A stretch of DNA of 40,659 nt from assembly GCF_015209505.1 (NCBI RefSeq), contig NZ_JADEYC010000046.1, positions 1 through 40,659 on the forward strand. Direction: 5' to 3'. Shown one piece after another: positions 34,204 through 40,659 of this stretch (the stretch's first letter is position 1; each line of letters opens with the position of its first letter). This DNA is from Saccharopolyspora montiporae (lineage in GTDB: Bacteria; Actinomycetota; Actinomycetes; Mycobacteriales; Pseudonocardiaceae). A program made the position numbers and the translations under genes. The notes beneath the pieces are model-generated. The model was not told the DNA's origin, made no database searches, and was given only the letters and a program-made list of their open reading frames with translations.

Positions 34204-36269
34204 GCGAGCTGCGGCTGGACGGACCGGACAAGGTGCGGGGGACCGCACGCTACGCCGCCGAGCACCCGGTCGAGGATCCGGTGCACCTGTACGCGCTGCA
34301 GTCCCGGATCGCCCGCGGGTCGGTGACCGCGCTGGACGTCGGCGCGGCGCGGGCGCAGGACGGGGTGCTCGGACTGCTCACGCACGACAACGCCCCGCGG
34401 CTGGCCCCGGAAGCCGATCGCGACCTGGTGGTGCTGCAGTCCGCGGAGATCGGGTACCGCGGCCAGTTCATCGGCGCGGTTCTGGCCGAAACGCCCGAAG
34501 CTGCCCGGCACGCCGCCGGTCTCGTCCAGGTGCAGTACGCCGAGCAGCCCGCCGAACTCGCCTTCGCGCCGGACGATCCGCAGCTGGTGGCGCCGGAGAA
34601 GGTCAACGCCGGGCACCCGACCGACACCGACCAGGGCGACGTGGACGCCGCGTTCGCCGCGGCCGAGGTGCTGGTGCGGGGCACGTACCGCACACCGCTG
34701 GAGCACAACAACCCGATGGAACCGCACGCCACCATCGCGTCCTGGTCGGCCGACGGGGAGCTCACCCTGTACGACTCCACCCAGGGCGTGCACTGGGTGC
34801 GCGACGCGCTGGTGCGCGCGTTCGGCCTCGACCCGGAGCGGGTGCACGTGATCTCGCCGCACGTGGGTGGCGGTTTCGGGTCCAAGGGGATCCCGCATTC
34901 CAACGTGGTGCTGACCGCCATGGCCGCGCGCCTGGTGGCGCCGCGGCCGGTGAAGTACCCGCTGACCCGCGGGCAGATGTTCGATGTGGTCGGCTACCGC
35001 ACCCCGACGGTCCAGCACATCCGGATGGCCGCCGATTCCGCGGGGCGGTTGACCGCGATCAGCCACGACGTCGCCGAGCAGTCGTCGCGGACCAAGGAGT
35101 TCGCCGAGCAGACCGCGGTGCCCACCCGCACCACCTACGCGGCCCCGAACCGGCGCACCGCGCACCGGATCGCGGTGCTCGACGTGCCGGTGCCCAGCTG
35201 GATGCGCGCGCCCGGTGAGTGCCCGGGGATGTTCGGCCTGGAGGTCGCCGCCGACGAGACGGCCGAAGCGTGCGGGCTGGACCCGATCGAGTTCCGCGAA
35301 CGCAACGACACCGCGCAGGATCCCGCCACCGGACTGCCGTTCTCCAGTCGGAACCTGGTGTCCTGCTTGCGCACCGGAGCGCAGCGGTTCGGCTGGTACG
35401 ACCGGGCGCCCAGCCCGCGCGGCAACAGGGACGGCGAGTGGCTGGTCGGTACCGGGGTGGCCGCGTCGACCTATCCGGTGTTGCGCATGCCCGGTTCGCG
35501 GGCCACCGTCCGGGCGCGGCCGGACGGGACCTACCAGGTGCTCATCGGGGCGAGTGATATCGGGACCGGGGCGTGGACCGCGCTGACCCGGATCGCGGCC
35601 GAGGCGCTGGACGTGCCGGAGAGCTCGGTGCGGGTCAGCCTCGGCGACACCGACCTGCCGTGGGCCTCGGGCGCGGGCGGATCGACCGGCACGAACTGCT
35701 GGGGGTCGGCCATCGTGCACGCGGCTCGGCTGCTGCGGGAGCAGCTGGCCGAGCGGGAGGCGATGCCCGACGAGGGGGTCGCGGTCACCGCGGGTCTGCC
35801 GGACAACCCGCACGCGGGCAACTGCGCGATGCACGCCTTCGGGGCCCAGTTCGCCGAGGTGCGGGTGCACGTGCACACCGGTGAGGTGCGGGTTCCGCGT
35901 CTGCTGGGCATTTTCGCCGTCGGCCGGGTGATCAACGCCGTCACCGGCCGGTCGCAGCTGATCGGCGGGATGACGATGGGGCTGTCCGGCGCCTTGCACG
36001 AGCACAGCTACCGCGATCCCCGGTTCGGGCACGTCGTCAACCGCGATCTCGCGCAGTACCACATCGCCGGGCACGCGGACATCGGCGAGATCGAGGCGGA
36101 CTGGATCGAGGAGCACGACCCCTACGTCAACCCGATGGGCGCCAAGGGGATCGGCGAGATCGGGATCGTCGGCACCGCGGCGGCCGTGGCCAACGGGGCG
36201 TACCACGCGAGCGGGGTGCGGGTGCGCGAGCTGCCGCTCACCCCGGACCGGTTCCTGCGCGGTCCGTGA
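34200..36269 (+). CDS. molybdenum hydroxylase large subunit, molybdopterin-binding (PaoC/YagR type)
   Basis: The 689-residue catalytic subunit has the aldehyde oxidase/xanthine dehydrogenase fold. Landmarks are the YRTPLEHNNPMEPHATIASW segment, the cofactor-binding SPHVGGGFGSKG, MRAPGECPGMFGLE, IGASDIGTGAWTALTRIAAE, and the catalytic Glu653 in MGAKGIGEIGIVGTAAAVAN. It would oxidise aldehydes or related carbonyls to acids using water at a Mo(cytosine dinucleotide) centre; the exact substrate is unknown. The start overlaps the FAD-subunit stop (ATGA). Its last 32 bp overlap the end of the convergent larC. No XdhC/PaoD chaperone gene is adjacent; a shortened XdhC gene lies at 4991. Confidence 0.93.
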   Translation: MSELRLDGPDKVRGTARYAAEHPVEDPVHLYALQSRIARGSVTALDVGAARAQDGVLGLLTHDNAPRLAPEADRDLVVLQSAEIGYRGQFIGAVLAETPEAARHAAGLVQVQYAEQPAELAFAPDDPQLVAPEKVNAGHPTDTDQGDVDAAFAAAEVLVRGTYRTPLEHNNPMEPHATIASWSADGELTLYDSTQGVHWVRDALVRAFGLDPERVHVISPHVGGGFGSKGIPHSNVVLTAMAARLVAPRPVKYPLTRGQMFDVVGYRTPTVQHIRMAADSAGRLTAISHDVAEQSSRTKEFAEQTAVPTRTTYAAPNRRTAHRIAVLDVPVPSWMRAPGECPGMFGLEVAADETAEACGLDPIEFRERNDTAQDPATGLPFSSRNLVSCLRTGAQRFGWYDRAPSPRGNRDGEWLVGTGVAASTYPVLRMPGSRATVRARPDGTYQVLIGASDIGTGAWTALTRIAAEALDVPESSVRVSLGDTDLPWASGAGGSTGTNCWGSAIVHAARLLREQLAEREAMPDEGVAVTAGLPDNPHAGNCAMHAFGAQFAEVRVHVHTGEVRVPRLLGIFAVGRVINAVTGRSQLIGGMTMGLSGALHEHSYRDPRFGHVVNRDLAQYHIAGHADIGEIEADWIEEHDPYVNPMGAKGIGEIGIVGTAAAVANGAYHASGVRVRELPLTPDRFLRGP

Positions 36270-37398
36270 ACCCGCGCAACGCGCGCTCGGCGACCGCGCG
36301 CGCAGGCACGCCGAGGGCGTCGGCCGCGGCGACGACGTCGTCGTGCTCCGGTTTCGCGTGCCACGGGCCCTGTTTGACCCGCACCCGGTGTCCACCGACC
36401 AGCACCGCCGAGGTCGTGCGGGGTGCGGGGGAGCGGTGCACGCGGTGGCTGCGCACGCCCAGCGTTCCGGTCTCGGCCAACAGCAGCTCGGTCAGCTCCG
36501 GTTCCAGCGCCGGATCGCACAGCACGTGCAGCACGCACCCGGGCCGGGACTTCTTCATCCCCGCCGGGCTCGTCCACGCGTCCGCGGCGCCGCGTTGCAG
36601 CGCGCTTTCCAGCACATGTCCCAGGATCTCACCCGGTACATCGTCCACAGTGGTCTCCAGCATCGCCATCGCGCCCGCCGGTTCGCCGACCGGTTCGCCG
36701 AGCACCGCGGTGAGCGCGTTGGGCCGGTCCGCGAACTCGCGGGTCCCCGCGCCGCGCGCGGTCCCGACCACCGTCATCGGCGGCGGTGGGGCGTAGCTGG
36801 TCCCGGCGGCGCGCAGCAGCGCGGCACCGGTCGGGGTGACCGTTTCCCCATCCAGATCACACCCGCGGACCACCGCACCGCGCAGCAGCTCCGTCGTGGC
36901 CGGGGCCGGTGCGGGCAGCACGCCGTGCGCGCAGCGGACGGTCCCGGTGCCCAGGGCGAGCGGGGCGCTGTGCACCTGCCGCACGCCCAGCGCGTGCAGG
37001 GCCGCCGCGGTGCCCACGGTGTCCAGCACGGTGTCCAGACCGCCGATCTCGTGCAGGTGCACCTGATCCGGATCCTGGCCGTGCAGCGCGGCTTCGGTGC
37101 CCGCGATGGCCCGCACCGCCTCGGCGGCGAGGTCGGCGACCGGTTCCGGGCGGGCGCGCCGCACCCGGTCGAGCAGGTCGGCCGCCGTGCGCGCGGTGCG
37201 GTCGTCGTCCGTACCGATCACGGCCCGGGTCGCGCTGATGCCGCCGGTGCCGACCTGCTCGGCAGCCAGCGACCAGCCGCGCAGACCCGTGGCCTCGACG
37301 GCCGCGCGCACCCGGTCCAGCGGTGCGCCGAGTCCGAGCAACGCGCCCAGCAGCATGTCCCCGGAGACGCCCGTGGCCGGGTTGAGCCAGAGGATCAC
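36238..37398 (-). CDS. larC: LarC, nickel insertase for the nickel-pincer nucleotide cofactor
   Basis: The 386-residue protein begins ILWLNPATGVSGDMLLGALL, the LarC signature. It continues with QVHLHEIGGLDTVLDTVGTA, GTVRCAHGVLPAPAPATTEL, VTPTGAALLRA, LETTVDDVPGEILGHVLE and PAGMKKSRPGCVLHVLC. LarC uses CTP to insert Ni into the pincer nucleotide. In Lactiplantibacillus the gene is read through a programmed frameshift (larC1/larC2); here the frame is continuous. The GTG start overlaps the larB stop (GTGA at 37395-37398). The 3' end overlaps the molybdenum-subunit gene by 32 bp on the other strand. Confidence 0.93.
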   Translation of the reverse strand: MILWLNPATGVSGDMLLGALLGLGAPLDRVRAAVEATGLRGWSLAAEQVGTGGISATRAVIGTDDDRTARTAADLLDRVRRARPEPVADLAAEAVRAIAGTEAALHGQDPDQVHLHEIGGLDTVLDTVGTAAALHALGVRQVHSAPLALGTGTVRCAHGVLPAPAPATTELLRGAVVRGCDLDGETVTPTGAALLRAAGTSYAPPPPMTVVGTARGAGTREFADRPNALTAVLGEPVGEPAGAMAMLETTVDDVPGEILGHVLESALQRGAADAWTSPAGMKKSRPGCVLHVLCDPALEPELTELLLAETGTLGVRSHRVHRSPAPRTTSAVLVGGHRVRVKQGPWHAKPEHDDVVAAADALGVPARAVAERALRGFTDRAGTGPG

Positions 37399-38069
37399 CG
37401 CTGCCCCGCCGCGGTGCGCGCGAGCCGGTGCGCGGCCATCGCCGCACCGAACCCGGAGTCGATGTTGACCACGACGATCCCGGCCGCACAGGAGGTCAGC
37501 ATCGCCAGCAGCGGGGTCACCCCGTCCAGCGCGGCGCCGTAGCCGACCGAGGTCGGCACCGCGATCACCGGGCAGCCGACCAATCCGCCGACCGCGCTGG
37601 CCAGCGCCCCTTCCATGCCCGCGACCACGATCACCGCGTCGGCGGCGGCCAGTTCGTCCTGCACCGCCAGTAGCCGGTGCAGCCCGGCCACCCCCACATC
37701 GCGCACCGCGGTGGTGCGCAGCCCGATCGCCTCGGCGACCGCGGTCGCTTCGGCCGCGACGGGCCCGTCGGCGGTTCCGGCGGTGGCCACGCAGATCCGG
37801 AACGAGCCCTCCGCCGCGGGGCGCCACACGAGCAGTCGCGCGTCGGCACGGTAGTGCCCGTCCGGGACTTCGGCCAGCACCTCGGCGGCCGCGTCCGCGC
37901 CGATCCTGGTCACCAACACCGGTCCGCTGCTGTGCGCGTGCAGTTCGCGCACCACACCGGTGATCTCAGCGGTGCGCTTGCCCGGGGCGTAGACCACTTC
38001 CGGCAGGCCCTGCCGGGATTCCCGGTCCAGGTCCGGGCGGGCGTAGCCGAGGTCGGTGAACCCGGTCAT
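37395..38069 (-). CDS. larB: LarB, nicotinic acid adenine dinucleotide carboxylase/hydrolase
   Basis: The 224-residue protein has the AIR-carboxylase-like (PurE-like) C-terminal half typical of LarB: VIVVAGMEGALASAVGGLVG, PVIAVPTSVGYGAALDGVTP and NIDSGFGAAMAAHRL. The N-terminal half has PEVVYAPGKRTAEITGVVRE. LarB carboxylates the pyridinium ring of NaAD and releases AMP, the first step to the nickel-pincer cofactor. It is slightly shorter than many LarB proteins because the N-terminal stretch is brief. The ATG overlaps the larE stop (ATGA at 38066-38069), so larE, larB and larC are translated as a coupled set. Confidence 0.93.
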   Translation of the reverse strand: MTGFTDLGYARPDLDRESRQGLPEVVYAPGKRTAEITGVVRELHAHSSGPVLVTRIGADAAAEVLAEVPDGHYRADARLLVWRPAAEGSFRICVATAGTADGPVAAEATAVAEAIGLRTTAVRDVGVAGLHRLLAVQDELAAADAVIVVAGMEGALASAVGGLVGCPVIAVPTSVGYGAALDGVTPLLAMLTSCAAGIVVVNIDSGFGAAMAAHRLARTAAGQR

Positions 38070-38890
38070 GCGCTCGTCCGGGACGGCAGCAGCGGCAACA
38101 GGGCATTCATCCGGCCACTGGTGAACCCGGCGAGGTCCAGTGAGCAGAAGGTGAACCCGGCCGCGCGCACGGCGCCGTCGATCTCCTGCCGGGCGGCCGC
38201 GGCCCGCTCGACCGCGTCCGGGGGCACCTCCAACCGCGCGAGCGTCCCGCCGGAGTGCGCGCGCACCCGGCACTCCGCGAAGCCCAGCCGGTGCAGCTCC
38301 TGTTCGGCGCGCTCGACCTGCGCCAGCACCTCCGGGGTGACCGGGTCCCCGTAGGCGACCCGCGAGGCCAGGCATGCGGCCGCAGGTTTGTCCGCTGTGG
38401 ACAGTCCGAGATCGCCGCTGATCGCGCGCACCGCGCGCTTGTCGAGTCCCGCATCCACCATCGGCGCGATCGCGTCCCGCCCGGCGGCGGCGCGCTGTCC
38501 CGGTCGGTGATCGCCGAGATCGTCGAGGTTGGTGCCCAGCGCGACCCGCGCGCCCATCGCGGTCGCGATCGGGTCCGCCGCGTCGAACAGCGCCGATTTG
38601 CAGTGGAAGCAGCGGTTCCCGTCGTTGGCAGCGTATTCCGGGCGCTCGGCCTCGTCGGTGCACACTTCCACGTGCGCGAAACCGCGGTCGCGGGCGAACG
38701 CGCGCGCTCCGGCGCGCTCGGCGGCGGGCAGGCTCGGCGAAATCGCGGTGATCGCGAGCATCCGGGAACCGAGGACCCGGTGGGCGACCTCGGCCAGCAG
38801 CGCCGAGTCCACCCCGCCGGAGAACGCCACCACCAGGGCGGGTTCCGCGGCGATCCGGGTGTGCAGGCGATCGAGTGCGGACGAGCTCAC
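38066..38890 (-). CDS. larE: LarE, ATP-dependent sacrificial sulfur transferase
   Basis: The 274-residue PP-loop pyrophosphatase-family enzyme shows LVVAFSGGVDSALLAEVAHR, the NRCFHCKSALFD segment, ALGTNLDDLGDHRPG and KPAAACLASRVAYGDPVT. The Cys in CLASR (about 173) sits where the sulfur-donating cysteine of L. plantarum LarE (C176) lies. LarE adenylates the pyridinium dicarboxylate and converts carboxylates to thiocarboxylates. GTG 38888-38890 has GGAAGGAG upstream and gives the usual start. It is the first gene of the larEBC operon, behind a palindrome-bearing promoter. Confidence 0.93.
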   Translation of the reverse strand: MSSSALDRLHTRIAAEPALVVAFSGGVDSALLAEVAHRVLGSRMLAITAISPSLPAAERAGARAFARDRGFAHVEVCTDEAERPEYAANDGNRCFHCKSALFDAADPIATAMGARVALGTNLDDLGDHRPGQRAAAGRDAIAPMVDAGLDKRAVRAISGDLGLSTADKPAAACLASRVAYGDPVTPEVLAQVERAEQELHRLGFAECRVRAHSGGTLARLEVPPDAVERAAAARQEIDGAVRAAGFTFCSLDLAGFTSGRMNALLPLLPSRTSA

Positions 38891-38917
38891 GGCCGGCTCC
38901 TTCCGTCCAGCGGCGCG

Positions 38918-38946
38918 GGGCACGTGCCCGGCCCGGGACGACTCTA
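38918..38946 (-). promoter_or_regulatory. larE promoter: TAGAGT -10 box and 12-bp palindrome
   Basis: On the minus strand TAGAGT (38941-38946) is a good -10 box with a TGGGC extension upstream. Immediately downstream, at the expected transcription start, is the perfect palindrome GGGCACGTGCCC (38918-38929) with a CACGTG core. A protein bound there would block initiation of the lar operon. Confidence 0.45.
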
Positions 38947-39089
38947 GCCCAACGGCGCAAGACCCGTCCCGCGCCGAAGCTCCGGTGCGGGAGGGAGGTT
39001 CCGGGTTGTGCTCCTTGAGCGACGGAATCCGTCTCCGCGCGGCACGCGGCCCGCACCGCCCAGCAGGCCACTGCGGCACTAGACCTGAT

Positions 39090-39104
39090 CGTCCGCAATG
39101 GACG
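39090..39104 (-). terminator. weak hairpin after the polyprenyl synthase gene
   Basis: CGTCC (39090-39094) and GGACG (39100-39104) pair around a 5-nt loop, extendable by two pairs past a one-base bulge. It begins 5 bp after the polyprenyl synthase stop. The stem is short, so read-through to larE is possible. Confidence 0.35.
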
Positions 39105-39108
39105 GATG

Positions 39109-40155
39109 CTAGTGGTCGCGATTCGTCATCAGCTGCGCGAGCGCGGTCAGCTCACCGGTGGCCGACTCGACCGGTCCGGCCCGCCGCAGGTCGCGCAGCG
39201 CGCTGGAGAGCACGTCGTCGGCCTGGCGTTGACTCCACGCCCGGCCACCGGCCACCGCCACGAGTTCCGCGGCGTGCGCCAGATCGCTGCCGGAGAGCGG
39301 CTCGTCCCGGCGGTAGAGCTCGGCCAACCGCTGCCCGGCCGGCGTCCCCGAGCTCAGCGCGGCCACCACCGGCAGGGTCTTCTTGCGGGTGCGCAGGTCG
39401 GAGAACACCGGTTTCCCGGTGACGCCCGGATCGCCCCAGATGCCCAGCAGGTCGTCCACGTGCTGGAACGCCACCCCCAGCCGCTCGCCGAAGGACTGCA
39501 TCCGTGCGACCTGCTCGGCCGAACCGCCGCCGAGCAGCGCACCGAGCGCGGCGGCCCCGCCGAGCAGCGCACCGGTCTTGTCCCGCGCCATGCGCCGGCA
39601 TTCCGCCAGTTCCACGACGTGCCGGTCCTCGAACGTGAGATCCGCGCTCTGCCCGCTGATCAGGTCGAGCACCGCGGTGGACAGCATCCGCGCCGCTTCG
39701 GCCGCCCGCGGGTTCGCGCAGGAGGCGAGCACGTCGTTGGCCAGCGTCAGCAGCGCATCCCCGGCCAGGATCGCCGGGCCGGTCCCGAACACGGTCCAGG
39801 CCGTCGGCCGGTGCCTGCGCGAGACGTCCCCGTCCATCACGTCGTCGTGCAGCAGCGAGAAGTTGTGCACCAGCTCGACCGCGACGGCCCCGGGCAGCGC
39901 GTCGGACTCCGCCCCGCCCACCGCCGCGGAAGCCAGCAGCACCAGGGCGGGCCGGACGGCCTTGCCCCGGTCCGCGTCCACCGGATTGCCCCGCTCGTCC
40001 CACCATCCGAGGTGGTAGCCGGTGATGTGCCGCATCCGCTCCGGCAGCTCGTCCACGGCGGCGCGCAGTGCCGGTTCCGCGGCCGTCCGGCTGCGGTCCA
40101 GGGCTGCCCGCGCGGCGGCCCCGGCCCCGTTCGCGTTGTGCTGCAGAGCTGTCAT
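39109..40155 (-). CDS. polyprenyl (probably geranylgeranyl) diphosphate synthase, likely encapsulin cargo
   Basis: The 348-residue trans-prenyltransferase has the first aspartate-rich motif LLHDDVMDGDVSRRHRPTAW (DDxxD), the second motif FQHVDDLLGIWGDPGVTGKP, and GKAVRPALVLLA. Phe at the fifth and Ser at the fourth position before DDxxD is the pattern of archaeal-type GGPP synthases, so C20 is the likely product (inference). It condenses IPP units onto allylic diphosphates. The first 20-25 residues (MTALQHNANGAGAAARAALD) are poorly ordered and precede the catalytic fold, the place where cargo signals of family 2 encapsulins lie. AAGGGAAG precedes the ATG. It follows the shell gene by 63 bp on the same strand. 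Confidence 0.92.
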   Translation of the reverse strand: MTALQHNANGAGAAARAALDRSRTAAEPALRAAVDELPERMRHITGYHLGWWDERGNPVDADRGKAVRPALVLLASAAVGGAESDALPGAVAVELVHNFSLLHDDVMDGDVSRRHRPTAWTVFGTGPAILAGDALLTLANDVLASCANPRAAEAARMLSTAVLDLISGQSADLTFEDRHVVELAECRRMARDKTGALLGGAAALGALLGGGSAEQVARMQSFGERLGVAFQHVDDLLGIWGDPGVTGKPVFSDLRTRKKTLPVVAALSSGTPAGQRLAELYRRDEPLSGSDLAHAAELVAVAGGRAWSQRQADDVLSSALRDLRRAGPVESATGELTALAQLMTNRDH

Positions 40156-40178
40156 CTGCTGCTTCCCTTCGGCTCGTG

Positions 40179-40192
40179 CCCCGCACGCGGGG
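40179..40192 (-). other. intercistronic hairpin between shell and cargo genes
   Basis: CCCCGCACGCGGGG forms a GC-only stem of 5-6 bp in the 63-bp gap, between the shell stop (40219) and the cargo ribosome site. It could stabilise the upstream mRNA or attenuate cargo expression, so shell would exceed enzyme. Function is inferred. Confidence 0.35.
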
Positions 40193-40218
40193 ACCGGGTG
40201 TCCACCGGGGTCGGCGGG

Positions 40219-40659
40219 TCAGCGGTTGATCTCGACGTGTTCGAGCACGCCCAGCGAGTCCGGGACCAGCGCGGCGGCCGAGTAGTAGGTGCTGACCAAG
40301 TACGACATGACCGCGTTCCGGTCGATGCCCATGAACCGCGCCGAGATGCCCGGCTGGTACTCGTCGGCCAGCCCTGTCCGGTGCAGACCCACCACGCCCT
40401 GGTCGTCCTCGCCGGTGCGCATCGCCAGCACCGAGCTGGTGCCCCGATCGCTGATCGGCACCTTGTCGCTGGGCAGCAACGGGATCCCGCGCCACGCCTG
40501 CACCGTGCGCCCGCCCACGTCGGTGGGTTCGGGGTAGATCCCGCGGCGGGTGCACTCCCGGCCGAACGCGGCGATGGTGCGCGGATGCGCGAGCAGGAAC
40601 CGGGTGCGGCGCCGGCGCGAGACGAGCTCGTCGAGGTCGTCGGGGGTGGGTGGGCCGGT
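40219..40659 (-). CDS. family 2 (probably 2B) encapsulin shell protein, C-terminal 146 residues
   Basis: A frame enters from the right edge and ends at 40219. It matches the C-terminal part of family 2 encapsulin shells (SrpI-like, HK97 fold) from memory: PTPDDLDELVSRRRRTRFLL, AHPRTIAAFGRECTRRGIYP, VQAWRGIPLLPSDKVPISD, TSSVLAMRTGEDDQGVVGLH, FMGIDRNAVMSYLVSTYYSA and the terminus LGVLEHVEIN. Such proteins self-assemble into about 25-nm cages that enclose an enzyme. The N-terminal arm and the cyclic-nucleotide-binding-like insertion that distinguishes 2B from 2A would lie upstream, outside the window. I favour 2B because the next gene is a polyprenyl synthase, not a cysteine desulfurase. There is no start codon in the visible part at the right place, because the gene is cut by the window edge. 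Confidence 0.88.
   Translation of the reverse strand, partial: TGPPTPDDLDELVSRRRRTRFLLAHPRTIAAFGRECTRRGIYPEPTDVGGRTVQAWRGIPLLPSDKVPISDRGTSSVLAMRTGEDDQGVVGLHRTGLADEYQPGISARFMGIDRNAVMSYLVSTYYSAAALVPDSLGVLEHVEINR

Noticed and set aside
33894..36395. 833-residue open frame on the minus strand
   Set aside because: Antisense to the molybdenum-binding subunit, whose catalytic motifs are clear.
39152..40555. 467-residue open frame on the minus strand across shell and cargo genes
   Set aside because: It is out of frame with both the encapsulin and the polyprenyl synthase and consists of Arg/Ala/Gly-rich sequence.

Overview
The window is very GC-rich, densely coding DNA with many GTG starts, ATGA/GTGA stop-start overlaps and short intergenic gaps. 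Together with the gene content (acyl-CoA carboxylase with a small epsilon subunit, CE1758/CE1759 flavin pair, Acg-type nitroreductase, DUF3040/DUF5709 proteins, HAIR-type heat-shock site) this points to a chromosomal segment of an actinobacterium. A Saccharopolyspora-like member of the Pseudonocardiaceae is my best guess, by inference only. I see no tRNA, rRNA, CRISPR array, insertion sequence or phage gene.

Layout. 1-1.5 kb: the end of a Pro/Gln-rich protein, a broken hydroxyisobutyrate-dehydrogenase-like remnant and an aldo/keto reductase. 1.5-4.1 kb: a ClpC-type unfoldase with an HspR (HAIR)-like operator. 4.3-9 kb: a methyltransferase, a C-terminal-only XdhC protein, an acyl-CoA ligase and RecQ. 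9.2-10.9 kb: a luciferase-like monooxygenase with its partner FMN reductase. 11-18.4 kb: a regulator made of two fused TetR units, a propionyl-CoA-carboxylase-type operon (beta, epsilon, alpha), an MBL-fold hydrolase behind a TetR-like palindrome, and an AcuI-type acrylyl-CoA reductase. 18.6-23.2 kb: DUF3040, DUF2795, a mammalian-type transketolase, an RsbW-like ATPase-fold protein, a 0.6 kb gene-free stretch and an Acg nitroreductase. 22.9-28.7 kb: an MFS exporter, nitronate monooxygenase, an AMP-forming ligase and a limonene-monooxygenase-like LLM enzyme. 28.8-32.7 kb: a possibly self-regulated HTH protein, exonuclease III, a 67-residue protein, split LigD phosphoesterase and polymerase genes, and an acidic disordered protein.

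32.7-36.3 kb holds a three-subunit molybdenum hydroxylase of the PaoABC (YagTSR) type whose FAD subunit carries a four-cysteine Fe-S pattern. It converges, with a 32-bp overlap, on a translationally coupled larE-larB-larC operon (36.2-38.9 kb) that makes the nickel-pincer nucleotide cofactor; no LarA enzyme is present.

The right edge (39.1-40.66 kb) carries the most striking system: the C-terminal 146 residues of a family 2 encapsulin (HK97-fold nanocompartment) shell protein, followed 63 bp later by a polyprenyl (probably geranylgeranyl) diphosphate synthase, its likely cargo. The shell gene runs off the window and has no start codon inside it, so it is easy to miss. Other items worth attention are the tandem-TetR regulator with two related palindromes near genes it may control, a possible acrylyl-CoA to propionyl-CoA to methylmalonyl-CoA gene neighbourhood, the split end-joining genes, and several well-formed operator-like dyads.
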